Positions 8,628-17,612 of a stretch of DNA of 61,589 bases are shown piece after piece. Each line of letters starts with the position of its first letter. The stretch's first letter is position 1. The position numbers were made by a program, and so were the translations under genes. The notes below the pieces were generated by a model. That model made no database searches. It was not told where the DNA came from and was given only the letters and a program-made list of their open reading frames with translations. Source of the DNA: Fischerella muscicola PCC 7414 (GTDB taxonomy: Bacteria; Cyanobacteriota; Cyanobacteriia; Cyanobacteriales; Nostocaceae); the NCBI RefSeq assembly GCF_000317205.1, contig NZ_AJLK01000019.1:1-61589 (forward strand), read 5' to 3'.

Positions 8628-9110
8628 GTGAAAGGAGGAAGTAAGTATCAACCACTTTTAGAATATCTCCAAAGAAGTGATTGCCCTGAAATCACCCTTT
8701 CTTTCACAGAAATTGAAAAATTGATTAATAGCACTCTACCCAACTCAGCCAGAAAAGAACGCCGCTGGTGGGGAAACCGCAGCAAAGGTTCGCCCCAAGC
8801 CTCAGCTTGGATGAAGGCAGGGTACTTAGTAGAACTTAACCTAGAAGCAGAAACTGTCACTTTTCGCAAACCAACTAGTAGCTACAAAGTTCAAACTGCA
8901 ACCAATACTATGAACTGGAACAGCGAAACCATCAAAGCACTACGCCTGCAAATGGGACTTTCCCAAAAAGAATTTGCCGAAGAGTTAGGCGTTCGCCAGC
9001 AAACCGTCAGCGAGTGGGAAACAAGTGTATATGAACCAACTCGCGCCACATCAAAACTTTTAAGCATGGTAGCTGAAAAAGCTGGATTTAAGTACCAAGC
9101 TGGAGAGTAA
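8628..9110 (+). CDS. DUF7662-like domain fused to XRE-type HTH
   Basis: 160 aa from GTG 8628 (KGGSKYQPLLEYL), with GGAG 5 nt upstream; the in-frame TTG at 8610 is a weaker start. The N-terminal half resembles the DUF7662 module (ITLSFTEIEKLINSTLPNSA, then RRWWGNRSKGSPQASAWMKAGY). The C-terminal half (about 105-160) is a helix-turn-helix of the Cro/C1 type (ALRLQMGLSQKEFAEELG, RQQTVSEWE). This suggests a DNA-binding regulator with an unknown sensor or nucleic-acid module. No toxin or restriction partner is adjacent. Cyanobacterial-looking codon use; monocistronic. Confidence 0.75.
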   Translation: MKGGSKYQPLLEYLQRSDCPEITLSFTEIEKLINSTLPNSARKERRWWGNRSKGSPQASAWMKAGYLVELNLEAETVTFRKPTSSYKVQTATNTMNWNSETIKALRLQMGLSQKEFAEELGVRQQTVSEWETSVYEPTRATSKLLSMVAEKAGFKYQAGE

Positions 9111-9342
9111 AACTAAAAATTGTAAATAATATATTGACAATATTACACGTTACCGTGTAAAAATAGAATAGACTTTTTGGAAAAGTCGTTTTTGCACTAT
9201 TTTAGGTAAAGCGGAAAGATTAAAGTTTTTTTCTTTCCCCTTTACCTTTTCTTCAACAACTGCCAATCAATTTAATCTATTGAAACCTATCGCTTTAGGA
9301 AGACCTTACCAACAACGCGATACTCTTGATCATAAATGTAGT

Positions 9343-9372
9343 TGTAGAGACGTGCCATGGCACGTCTCTACA
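9343..9372. repeat. 30-bp perfect palindrome, GACGTGCCATGGCACGTC family
   Basis: TGTAG, then core AGACGTGCCATGGCACGTCT, then CTACA. Second copy of the family at 6914-6945, in opposite orientation judged by its TTGGTTAG flank. Confidence 0.93.
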
Positions 9373-9375
9373 TTG

Positions 9376-9407
9376 GTTAGTAGTTAGTAGTTAGTAGTTA
9401 GTAGTTA
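9376..9407. repeat. Tandem heptamer (GTTAGTA)n
   Basis: About 4.6 copies of GTTAGTA immediately after the palindrome. The remainder of 9111-9465 shows no gene. Confidence 0.92.
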
Positions 9408-9465
9408 TTTCTCTACTCCTCACACTCCCAGTCATCAGATGTATCAGACTTATAGTGAAACGGTA

Positions 9466-10539
9466 TCACTTCAATTCTGGATGCGCTCTATCTTCTGGTG
9501 AAGGCGCACCCATACTGTTGATGGCTGCAATCATTTGATAAAGACGTCCTAAATCTCGTTGATTGAAGTAAAGAACTAAGCGCGGTAGTTCTAAAGTTTC
9601 ATCTTGCCTTTCTTGAGGTAAAGCTTGACTTTTTTCAATCCGTCCTGTCACCAGAATGTCACTAAAATTAGCGTTTAATTGCTCTAGTTCTGCATCTGAT
9701 AGAGCTGTTCTGAGGCGAATTACTAAGCGATCGCCTACGTAGCGACTGGAATGATAAACCTGGTAAAAACGGGTAATAGCATTACAAGCTACCACCAGAT
9801 CATCTGTCACTGTGTAAAGATTTGGGTCTTCGGGGCTTACCAAACCATTTTTCACTAATTGTTTATCAATATATTCACTCCAAGAACGCCAGTAGTCTCC
9901 ACCAGGACGGTCAATTAAGACTACGGGTACTGGGCCAAACTTACCTGTTTGGCTTAAAGTCATACACTCAAAAGCTTCATCTTGAGTACCAAACCCACCA
10001 GGGAATAAGGCGATAGCATCACTTTCTTTTAAAAGAAATAACTTGCGAGTAAAGAAATATTTAAAATGAATCAGCTTCGGATCACCCTCAATAATTGGGT
10101 TTGCTTGCTGTTCAAAGGGTAGTTGAATATTTAGACCAAAAGAATTTTCTCGTCCAGCACCTTCGTGACCGGCTTGCATAATCCCACCGCCACCACCGGT
10201 CATAACCATAAATCCCAATTGAGTGACATAGCGAGCGAAGTCAGCTGCCATGCGATATTCTGGACTTTCTGGTGATAGGCGAGCCGAACCAAATATGGTT
10301 ACTTTCCGGACGTGTCGGTAGTTATGAAAGAGCTGAAAACCACGTTCCATGTCTATTAAAGCAGCGGACATGATTTTCCAATCAAGGCGATCAACCTCAC
10401 TCTCAGCCAGACGCACTATGGTAGCTAGCGCCTGCTGAATATATTGTCGATGCTTCAACGTTGGTAAACGCTCAAATAATTCGGCGATATCGGTTTGGAG
10501 AGACTCTAATGTGTCAAACGACGACGCAGATGAGGTCAT
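9466..10539 (-). CDS. LOG family protein (nucleotide hydrolase fold)
   Basis: 357 aa from ATG 10539 (MTSSASSFDTLESLQ); a TTG five codons earlier is possible. The LOG/lysine-decarboxylase-like Rossmann domain shows VTIFGSARLS, VMTGGGGGIMQAGHEGA and the signature PGGFGTQDEAFE, which in the family forms the site that cleaves cytokinin riboside or nucleoside 5'-monophosphates. N- and C-terminal extensions (about 90 and 80 residues) make it longer than minimal LOG enzymes; this long form is common in cyanobacteria and its substrate is unknown. Monocistronic. Confidence 0.88.
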   Translation of the reverse strand: MTSSASSFDTLESLQTDIAELFERLPTLKHRQYIQQALATIVRLAESEVDRLDWKIMSAALIDMERGFQLFHNYRHVRKVTIFGSARLSPESPEYRMAADFARYVTQLGFMVMTGGGGGIMQAGHEGAGRENSFGLNIQLPFEQQANPIIEGDPKLIHFKYFFTRKLFLLKESDAIALFPGGFGTQDEAFECMTLSQTGKFGPVPVVLIDRPGGDYWRSWSEYIDKQLVKNGLVSPEDPNLYTVTDDLVVACNAITRFYQVYHSSRYVGDRLVIRLRTALSDAELEQLNANFSDILVTGRIEKSQALPQERQDETLELPRLVLYFNQRDLGRLYQMIAAINSMGAPSPEDRAHPELK

Positions 10540-11069
10540 GAGAACTGTAGCCAAAGCGGCACTATATTTTACCTGAATTTGATTTCAATGTGGAATTTCT
10601 CAACCGCTACAGATTTTCAACTGTCTGCCACTGCCAATTTATCTTGAGAACACTTAAGTGATAGGGAGAAATTCTTCCCCACCTCGCCATCTTCTAAATT
10701 GTTTCAGACAAAAAAGCACCTCCAGTTATAAAAACCAAGGCGCTATTACTTTCTTTGCCAACTAAAAGTTACTTTGAAACAACATAATCTAGTGCAGTTT
10801 GCCAAAAATGGCTACAACAGGAAAAAGCTGCTAAAAGCAGATAACAAAAGCTTTACAGCCTTGTATTTTTGCCTTATCATAAGCTTTCGCGACTAAGAGT
10901 CGGCAAACAAAGAGGGAAAAATGAATCACAGATGACTTTTTTAGAGTAGATTTTATTGCTATTGTGTGTTAGGTAGTAAAACACAGTGCAAACTACAATA
11001 GTTGGAAAAATATTAGAGTCAGGAAACTAGCTGTAGTGTCCCTTTATTTGGCTAGCAAATACCGGAAAT
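10540..11069. other. Gene-free spacer LOG / trxA
   Basis: 530 bp, AT-rich. I find no convincing ORF, RNA or repeat; it should include the LOG promoter. Confidence 0.5.
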
Positions 11070-11094
11070 TTTTGGAGTGAAAAACACTCCAAAA
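11070..11094 (-). terminator. Hairpin after trxA
   Basis: Stem TTTTGGAGTG / CACTCCAAAA with an AAAAA loop, 21 bp past the trxA stop. A-rich and T-rich flanks make a bidirectional terminator plausible, though the T-run on the minus strand is short. Confidence 0.6.
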
Positions 11095-11115
11095 GTATTT
11101 GCAGTAGCTTAAACT

Positions 11116-11439
11116 TTAAAGATATTTTTCCAGAGTATTAGCTAATGTAGATTTGGGCACAGCTCCTACTACCATATCAACTTTTTGTCCACCCTTAAAA
11201 ATCATCAATGTAGGAATACTGCGGATACCATACTGACTAGCAACATTAGGATTCTCATCGGTATTGACTTTAACTACCTTGAGTTGACCTTCATACTGAG
11301 CAGCTATTTCATCTACAACTGGGGCTACCATCCGGCAAGGACCGCACCAGGGTGCCCAAAAGTCAACCAAAACAGGAACTTCGCTGTCTAATACTTCCTG
11401 CTTAAAAGTAGAGTCGGTAACTTGTGCGGCTGCTGACAT
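11116..11439 (-). CDS. trxA: Thioredoxin
   Basis: 107 aa thioredoxin with active site WCGPC (about residues 31-35) in [23 protein letters not shown] and the cis-Pro loop SIPTLMIF. It reduces disulfides of target enzymes in the cytosol using ferredoxin- or NADPH-dependent reductase. Length and motifs are of the classic m-type. The gene lies downstream of guaB3 on the same strand with a Yfr1 small RNA in between, an order also known from other cyanobacteria. Confidence 0.96.
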   Translation of the reverse strand: MSAAAQVTDSTFKQEVLDSEVPVLVDFWAPWCGPCRMVAPVVDEIAAQYEGQLKVVKVNTDENPNVASQYGIRSIPTLMIFKGGQKVDMVVGAVPKSTLANTLEKYL

Positions 11440-11627
11440 GGCTACAAACCTTTGCCTATATATTTTTGATCGTGCTGAAATTCTACCATAGCAAAAAGCA
11501 CTGCTTGGAGTCAGACATATACATTTGTATTTAACACTTCCACGGCTTGACGGGATTTTTTAGGGGTTAAACTTCTAGGGCTGCGTCAATTGCCTCTACT
11601 TTCTTCAGCATGAACCTGATTCTCTTA

Positions 11628-11701
11628 CAAAAGGAACCGCCCGAACAGTAGTTCGGGCGGAGTGTGGTGTGAGGAGTGAACGGAAACATGCGTCTCCGCT
11701 A
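11628..11701 (-). ncRNA. yfr1: Yfr1 small regulatory RNA
   Basis: On the minus strand: a 5' stem-loop (CGGAGA...TTTCCG, within 11679-11700), an unpaired stretch with the ultraconserved Yfr1 core ACTCCTCACAC (11677-11667), then a 10-bp GC-rich terminator hairpin CCGCCCGAAC/GTTCGGGCGG (11660-11637) followed by TTCCTTTT. A -10 box TACAAT sits at 11712-11707, about 6 nt before the inferred start. This is the known Yfr1 architecture, and its place between guaB-type and trxA genes is conserved. Yfr1 base-pairs with mRNAs, for example of outer-membrane proteins. Confidence 0.93.
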
Positions 11702-11786
11702 TTCCTATTGTAGGCGACATATGTGATTTTTCCAGTAAATGTTTTAGAGTCTGGAAAAATTTTTTTGTGGTTGTTAGTGGTTAGTT

Positions 11787-11807
11787 GTCAATTGTCAATT
11801 GTCAATT
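11787..11807. repeat. Tandem heptamer (GTCAATT)x3
   Basis: Three perfect units upstream of Yfr1, amid degenerate TTAGTGG-like units. 11808-12078 holds further low-complexity sequence and no gene. Confidence 0.88.
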
Positions 11808-12078
11808 GTTAGTAGTTAGTGGTTGGTTGTTGATGGTTAGTAGTTAGTGGTGAGTCCAGCCCCCCAAAAAGGCGGTTCCCGTCACGTAGACACAACAGCG
11901 GCTTAAGGTCAGGGTAGTGGCTTAAGGTAAGGGTAGGGTTAGTGGTTAGTGGTTACAACTTCCGACTTCCGACTTCTGACTTCCTCCTTGTCTCCCTAGT
12001 CCTCCTTGTCCCCACACTCCCAGACGCTTCAAACAGCGCGTCTCTACATTACTCCCCATCTCCACATCTCCTTACTAA

Positions 12079-12127
12079 CAACTATCAACTAACAACTATC
12101 AACTATCAACTAACAACTATCAACTAA
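12079..12127. repeat. Tandem heptamer (CAACTAT/CAACTAA)x7
   Basis: Seven units alternating CAACTAT and CAACTAA, ending 7 bp before the guaB3 stop codon. Confidence 0.93.
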
Positions 12128-12133
12128 TATGTC

Positions 12134-13297
12134 TTATTTACCCATACCCAATTGTTGAGCTTTTTGGTATACTTTACCCTCAGTTAACAGGGAAGGAGCG
12201 ATTACAACTTCGACTTGCTGCATTTGTTTAAGGTTTTTCGCTCCTAGTGTACCCATACTAGTTTTTAAGGCTCCCAAGAGATTATGAGTACCATCATCTA
12301 GCTGTGCTGGGCCAATGAGAATTTGTTCTAAAGTACCAGTTGTACCTACGCGAATGCGTGTTCCCCGGGGCAATACAGGGCTAGGAGTTGCCATACCCCA
12401 GTGATAACCACGTCCTGGTGCTTCACTAGCCCTGGCAAAAGGAGAACCAATCATGACTCCATCTGCACCACAAGCAATACACTTACAGATGTCACCACCA
12501 GTAATTAAACCACCATCAGCAATTACTGGAATGTATTTACCTGTTTGTTGATAATACTCATCACGGGCAGCTGCACAATCTGCGATCGCTGTTGCCTGTG
12601 GTACACCCACTCCCAACACGCCACGGGAAGTACAAGCAGCACCAGGGCCAATACCGACAAGAACCGCAGCAGCTCCTGCTTTCATCAAGTCTAGGGTAAC
12701 TTCATAAGTGACGCAATTACCCAAAACCACAGGTATAGGCATTTCTTGGCAAAATTGAGCCAAGTCAAGGGGTACTATAGATTCTGGCGACAGGTGTGCT
12801 GTGGAAACAACTGTTGCTTGCACAAAAAATAAATCTGCCCCTGCTTTTGCCACTACTGCACCATATTTACTTGCCCCTGCTGGAGTTGCACTAACTGCGG
12901 CAATACCGCCTTGTTGTTTAATTTCTCTAATTCTTTGTTCAATTAATTCTGGTTTAATGGATTCGGCATAAAGTTCTTGCATCAAGGGGACAAATTCTTC
13001 TTTGCCCACCGAGGCTATTTTGTCTAAAATTGGCTCTGGATCAGCATAGCGAGTTTGAATTCCTTCTAAATTCAATACACCCAATGCTCCTAAGTTTGAT
13101 AGAAGCACAGCCATGCGAACGTCTACAACACCATCCATCGCGCTGGCAATAATGGGAATTTCTCGCTCAATATTACCAATACGCCATTTTGTGTCTGCCA
13201 AACTCGGATCTAGCGTCCTGCTACCAGGTACTAAAGCTATTTCATCTATACCGTAAGCCCTACGAGCTGTTTTTCCCCGCCCAATTTGAGTTTCCAC
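12134..13297 (-). CDS. guaB3: GuaB3 family IMP dehydrogenase-type protein
   Basis: 387 aa, GTG start at 13297 giving [20 protein letters not shown], the conserved GuaB3 N-terminus. A TIM-barrel IMPDH relative lacking the CBS pair: [25 protein letters not shown] (split in a continuous run) forms the phosphate site and [15 protein letters not shown] carries the catalytic Cys loop. GuaB3 supports guanine nucleotide synthesis by oxidising IMP to XMP; the family is largely actinobacterial and cyanobacterial. Length is typical. Located upstream of Yfr1 and trxA. Confidence 0.92.
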   Translation of the reverse strand: METQIGRGKTARRAYGIDEIALVPGSRTLDPSLADTKWRIGNIEREIPIIASAMDGVVDVRMAVLLSNLGALGVLNLEGIQTRYADPEPILDKIASVGKEEFVPLMQELYAESIKPELIEQRIREIKQQGGIAAVSATPAGASKYGAVVAKAGADLFFVQATVVSTAHLSPESIVPLDLAQFCQEMPIPVVLGNCVTYEVTLDLMKAGAAAVLVGIGPGAACTSRGVLGVGVPQATAIADCAAARDEYYQQTGKYIPVIADGGLITGGDICKCIACGADGVMIGSPFARASEAPGRGYHWGMATPSPVLPRGTRIRVGTTGTLEQILIGPAQLDDGTHNLLGALKTSMGTLGAKNLKQMQQVEVVIAPSLLTEGKVYQKAQQLGMGK

Positions 13298-13852
13298 GCT
13301 GTTAATGTTCCCAAATCTGTTTAAGCTAGGGTATCAAATTGTGGAGATATTTGCAGCGGTTTTTTTGAAAACGAATTACCTAAGTAACAAAAAATGCCAA
13401 CAATAATCAAGATAAATAACGAGACTGAATGAATCAGTTTTTGCATATTTTTTACTTGAGGTTGGTGTTAGCTAGGTTCTCAAAATTTTGGTGATTCAGG
13501 TGTCGATTATTACTTAGTTATTTTCACCCATGCCTGGTTGTTTTGGCATCTTTAAATTCAATACGGTTGAGTTAGTCGATTTAGCAAAAGGGTTTAAGGG
13601 TGTGAGGGTGTAAGAAAAAACAAGAATTTTTCTTAAATTCATATCTTTAAAAATACTCCGAAATTTTCACCCCATAGCCACAAAATCTTCCTAAACCCTT
13701 ATACCCTTACCCGCCTATACCCCTATTTCTTGATCTATACGGAAATTTCACCCTGTCAGAGTGAGCCGTGGAGGGTTTTGTATTGCTACGATAAATTTCA
13801 GATTATTCAAATCAGATATTAATCGATTATTAAAACAGTACATATCAAAGCC
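13298..13852. other. Gene-free spacer guaB3 / mutS2
   Basis: 555 bp between divergent genes. It contains G-rich (about 13588-13612, AAGGGTGTGAGGGTGT) and C-rich (about 13696-13725, ACCCTTACCCGCC) low-complexity stretches that could pair with each other, and otherwise AT-rich promoter-like sequence. Confidence 0.5.
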
Positions 13853-16339
13853 TTGATTCAATCTGAAACTCTAGAACTACTCGAATGGCATCGCCTCTGC
13901 CAGCATCTATCAACCTTTGCGGCTACTAAACTTGGGGCGATCGCAGCGCGCGATTTGACGCCGCCTGACTCTCAAGCTGAGAGTGAGTATTTGTTGACGC
14001 AAACTAAAGAAGTGTATGAACTCGAAAGTCGCCTCACTACAGGACTTTCGTTTGAAGGGATTCAAGATATTGGTGATTCTCTAGAAAGGGCAGAACTACA
14101 AGGAGTTCTAGCAGGTGAGGAACTGCTGGCTATTGCTACCACTCTGGCGGGAAGCAGAAATTTACGCCGGATCATCGATAATCAGCCAGATTTGCCCATT
14201 CTCACAGAATTAGTGGCTGAGTTAAGAACTTATCCAGAACTAGAACAGGAAATTCATCGTTGTATTGACGAACGAGGACAAGTAAGCGATCGCGCTAGCC
14301 AAAAACTTGCTGACATTCGTACAGAATTGCGGAAATTACGTAACCAAATTACCCAAAAATTACATAATATTATCCAAGTAAAATCCAATGCAGTTCAGGA
14401 ACAAATTATTACCCAACGAGGCGATCGCTATGTAATTCCTGTGAAAGCGCCACAAAAAGATGCGATTCCTGGCATAGTTCATGATACTTCTGCTAGTGGC
14501 GCCACACTCTATGTAGAACCAAATTCCATTGTTTGCTGGGGTAATCAGCTGCGGCAGTTAGTTAGAAGAGAACAGGCAGAAGAAGAGGCTATTCGTCGCG
14601 CTTTAACTGAACAAGTGGCAGAAGTAAAACCTGATTTGGAAAAATTACTTGCCATTACCACTACTCTAGATTTAGCAACTGCCAAGGCACGTTATAGTTT
14701 CTGGCTACAAGCCAACCCACCCCGTTTTATCAATCGCCAAGCAAACGAGTACATTACCCTACGGCAATTACGGCATCCGTTGTTAGTATGGCAGCAACAA
14801 CACGAACAAGGACAAGCAGTAGTTCCTGTAGATTTACTGATTCAACCAGAAATTAAAGTAGTAACTATTACTGGGCCAAACACAGGTGGTAAAACAGTAA
14901 CTTTAAAAACCTTGGGTTTAGCAGCCTTAATGGCAAAAGTCGGTTTATTTGTTCCTGCCCGTGAACCAGTAGAATTGCCTTGGTTTGACCAGGTATTGGC
15001 AGATATAGGCGACGAACAATCACTACAACAAAATTTGTCTACATTTTCTGGGCATATTCGCCGTATTAGTCGGATTTTGGAGGCGATAGATAAGCCACTT
15101 GATGGGGAACTCGGGGCCCCCACGACCGACAGGGAGTGGGGATTAGGGGCAATGGGGAGATTGGGAGATGGGGAGAAAGATTGCACCCCACTACCCCATC
15201 AAAGTTTTGCCCTAGTACTCCTCGATGAAGTGGGTGCAGGTACAGACCCTGCTGAAGGTAGTGCCTTAGCGATCGCCTTATTACGCTATCTGGCAGATCA
15301 TGCCCAGTTGACTATGGCAACTACTCACTTTGGCGAACTCAAAGCGTTGAAATATCAAGATGAACGATTTGAAAACGCCTCAGTAGAATTTGATGAAGCC
15401 ACCCTTTCGCCTACTTACCGTCTACTGTGGGGGATTCCTGGACGTTCTAACGCTTTGGCAATTGCCCGACGCTTGGGGTTAAAAGCAGAAGTTATCGAAC
15501 AGGCGAAAACTAATCTGGGAGGATCAACAGACGAAGTTAACCAGGTAATTGCTGGGTTAGAAGCGCAACGCCGCCGCCAAGAAACCAAAGCTGCACAAGC
15601 ACAAGATTTGTTGCAGCAAGCTGAGCGTTTATACAAAGAAGTGTCCGCAAAAGCCGCAAATTTACAGGAAAGAGAACAAACTTTGCGTGCTTCCCAAGAA
15701 ATAGCGGTACAGCAAGCGATCGCCCAAGCCAGAAGCGAAATTGCTCAAGTAATTCGCCGTTTGCAGCAAGGTACACCCACTGCCCAAGATGCCCAACAAG
15801 CCACAAATGCTTTGCATCAAATTGCCGAAAAATTTATACCCCAACCACCACCAAAACCGAAACAAGGATATATCCCCAAAGAAGGCGATCGCATCCGAAT
15901 TCCCAAATTAGGACAAACAGCAGAAGTTTTGACTGCACCCGATGAAGATGGTGAGTTAACAGTCCGGTTTGGGATTATGAAAATGACAGTCAAACTGGAA
16001 GATGTAGAATCTTTAGATGGGAAAAAAGCTGAACCAGTAGCGAAAGCAAAACCAACCCCAGCAGCAACACCAGTCACACCAACCCAACCAGCCCCAGCAA
16101 TTCGCACATCTAAAAATACTATAGATATACGTGGACGTAGAGTTGCAGATGCAGAACTTGTTTTAGATAAAGCAATTTCCGAAGCAACAGGGCCAATCTG
16201 GATTATTCACGGACACGGCACTGGTAAACTGCGGCAAGGTGTTCATACCTTTTTACAACAACACCCCAGAGTCAGTCGCTACGAAGCAGCAGAACAATCT
16301 GATGGTGGTACTGGTGTGACTGTTGCGTATGTGGACTGA
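13853..16339 (+). CDS. mutS2: Endonuclease MutS2 with an in-frame insertion
   Basis: 828 aa, TTG start at 13853 (MIQSETLELLEWHRLCQHL is the expected N-terminus). MutS2 acts in recombination control and ribosome-collision rescue rather than mismatch repair. Domains: clamp/core to about 330, Walker A GPNTGGKT (about 340-348), Walker B LVLLDEVGAGTDP (about 452-464), coiled coil (about 545-625), KOW-like region, and C-terminal Smr nuclease domain (IDIRGRR about 755; HGHGTGKL about 788). Residues about 417-449, between Walker A and B, are a Gly/Glu/Pro-rich segment unlike MutS2 and encoded by a GGGGAG-rich palindromic element, listed separately. The reading frame is intact. Confidence 0.93.
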   Translation: MIQSETLELLEWHRLCQHLSTFAATKLGAIAARDLTPPDSQAESEYLLTQTKEVYELESRLTTGLSFEGIQDIGDSLERAELQGVLAGEELLAIATTLAGSRNLRRIIDNQPDLPILTELVAELRTYPELEQEIHRCIDERGQVSDRASQKLADIRTELRKLRNQITQKLHNIIQVKSNAVQEQIITQRGDRYVIPVKAPQKDAIPGIVHDTSASGATLYVEPNSIVCWGNQLRQLVRREQAEEEAIRRALTEQVAEVKPDLEKLLAITTTLDLATAKARYSFWLQANPPRFINRQANEYITLRQLRHPLLVWQQQHEQGQAVVPVDLLIQPEIKVVTITGPNTGGKTVTLKTLGLAALMAKVGLFVPAREPVELPWFDQVLADIGDEQSLQQNLSTFSGHIRRISRILEAIDKPLDGELGAPTTDREWGLGAMGRLGDGEKDCTPLPHQSFALVLLDEVGAGTDPAEGSALAIALLRYLADHAQLTMATTHFGELKALKYQDERFENASVEFDEATLSPTYRLLWGIPGRSNALAIARRLGLKAEVIEQAKTNLGGSTDEVNQVIAGLEAQRRRQETKAAQAQDLLQQAERLYKEVSAKAANLQEREQTLRASQEIAVQQAIAQARSEIAQVIRRLQQGTPTAQDAQQATNALHQIAEKFIPQPPPKPKQGYIPKEGDRIRIPKLGQTAEVLTAPDEDGELTVRFGIMKMTVKLEDVESLDGKKAEPVAKAKPTPAATPVTPTQPAPAIRTSKNTIDIRGRRVADAELVLDKAISEATGPIWIIHGHGTGKLRQGVHTFLQQHPRVSRYEAAEQSDGGTGVTVAYVD
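15101..15200. mobile_element. GATGGGG...CCCCATC element inside mutS2
   Basis: A segment bounded by GATGGGG (15101-15107) and its complement CCCCATC (15194-15200), read in frame as DGELGAPTTDREWGLG and so on. Its internal stretch GGGAGTGGGGATTAGGGGCA recurs in a non-coding repeat at about 54187. Similar bounded segments sit in rsgA and in the STAND gene. Probably a non-autonomous palindromic insertion tolerated in the protein. Confidence 0.7.
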
Positions 16340-16380
16340 ATATAGCAATCCTATCTGATTGGTAAGAATCGCAGAGCTTA

Positions 16381-16411
16381 GATCCCCGACTTCTTCAAGA
16401 AGTCGGGGATC
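16381..16411. terminator. Near-perfect palindrome after mutS2 (GATCCCCGACTT family)
   Basis: 15-bp arms GATCCCCGACTTCTT / AAGAAGTCGGGGATC around a single C, 42 bp after the mutS2 stop. A related hairpin lies at 60709-60741, so this is a dispersed repeat that may also terminate transcription (TTGT follows). Confidence 0.75.
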
Positions 16412-16981
16412 TTGTATCTCACCAATGATTTAGAAATCCTAATATTAGCAGCTTAAGAAATATTGATGAAAAATTAATCAGCAAGCAGCAAAAACAAAAT
16501 TATATTGATTTTTTCATCCAAGAATTTACAATAACTGCCAAAAAGTCTTATTCCTATGTCAACATCACAAGAATTTTTTTATTTCCTGCTTGTTGAAATA
16601 TACCTGATTAGGTATTCTTTGGTTGTAAGTAAAGTAACTGGACAAACAACTAATCATTAAACAGGAGAAAATATCTATCTTAAGGAAGATTTATTTATTT
16701 TGTATAAAGCATCAGTTTAAGCAGAAAATAGTTAAACACAAGGTTGGTGCAATTAGCAGACAAAACTTAATTAAAAGCGCTTGTACTTTATCCGAAATCG
16801 GTTTTCGTCATAGAGTAAGACAAAGACCACTGCTGTTTACCCAACCATCTCAATTCTCAACAATGCCCAACAGCTTGCTGTAGGCTACTTTCTATTCGTA
16901 GCTTTAGGAAACTAATATTCACTCGTAAAAGTCTGGTTTCAAAATGGGTAACAGCAACAGCCCCTACTAGCCCGATCACCT
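16412..16981. other. Gene-free spacer mutS2 / DUF3038 gene
   Basis: 570 bp AT-rich. No convincing ORF or RNA; must carry the promoter of the DUF3038-DUF4335 pair. Confidence 0.5.
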
Positions 16982-17587
16982 ATGCTAAAAGTTATGCACT
17001 CTGCCGCTAATTCACCCACTCCTACTCCTCAGTGGGAGGATTTAATAAAGCTTCCAGCCCCAAACACAACTCAATGGGAAAACATTAAAACCCAATTAGA
17101 TTTGGTGCTGTTGGCATTAGAAACATTGACTGGCATTGGCTCCGAGGCAATGCTTTCAGCGGCAATTAATCTAAATTTAGAGTCCAGAGTGCCAGACCGT
17201 GTAGCGCTGTGGCGGCTACGCCAGTCTAATCCGCTACGCAAAGGTCAAGGAGGGCGAAAAAAGCTCGATGTTGAAGAAGCACGAGCGCTTGTTCTCATTA
17301 TTTGTTATCTTGCCAAGCAGCATCAAGAATTGATTCGTCGTGCTGTTGGCTTGTTAGAACAGATGGCGGAAAATAACCGAGAACCTCATCAGGCTGCTTT
17401 ATTAGGAGATTATATCGATGCTTTCTGCAATACTTACCAAGAACGGATGGAGGAAGACTCGACGATCTCCACGGATGAACTTACCCACCTGGCTTTAAAA
17501 CTGCTGATAGATCTTCTTTTTTATAGTGGTCCTGGTGGACATCGCCGCCTCTGGCTAGCACTTATAGACCGTTCAACGAAATTTTGA
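16982..17587 (+). CDS. DUF3038 domain protein
   Basis: 201 aa cyanobacterial protein of unknown function. An N-terminal Pro/Ser/Thr stretch (ANSPTPTPQWEDLIKLPAPN) precedes the helical DUF3038 region (WENIKTQLDLVLLALETLTGIG; VALWRLRQSNPLRKGQGGRKKLDV; LLIDLLFYSGPGGHRRLW). No signal peptide or membrane segment. Starts at 16982 or at the ATG at 16994; no strong ribosome site separates them. It is followed after 25 bp by a DUF4335 gene, its usual neighbour, so the two are likely cotranscribed and functionally linked. Confidence 0.85.
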   Translation: MLKVMHSAANSPTPTPQWEDLIKLPAPNTTQWENIKTQLDLVLLALETLTGIGSEAMLSAAINLNLESRVPDRVALWRLRQSNPLRKGQGGRKKLDVEEARALVLIICYLAKQHQELIRRAVGLLEQMAENNREPHQAALLGDYIDAFCNTYQERMEEDSTISTDELTHLALKLLIDLLFYSGPGGHRRLWLALIDRSTKF

Positions 17588-17612
17588 AAATGTCCTGCTT
17601 GCAGTTCCTGCC

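Noticed and set aside
9415-9425. Second Yfr1-like core ACTCCTCACAC on the plus strand
   Set aside because: It has no flanking stem-loops or terminator and lies in low-complexity spacer; chance match.
11942-12127. 61-codon ORF before guaB3
   Set aside because: Ends in the CAACTAT heptamer array; low complexity.
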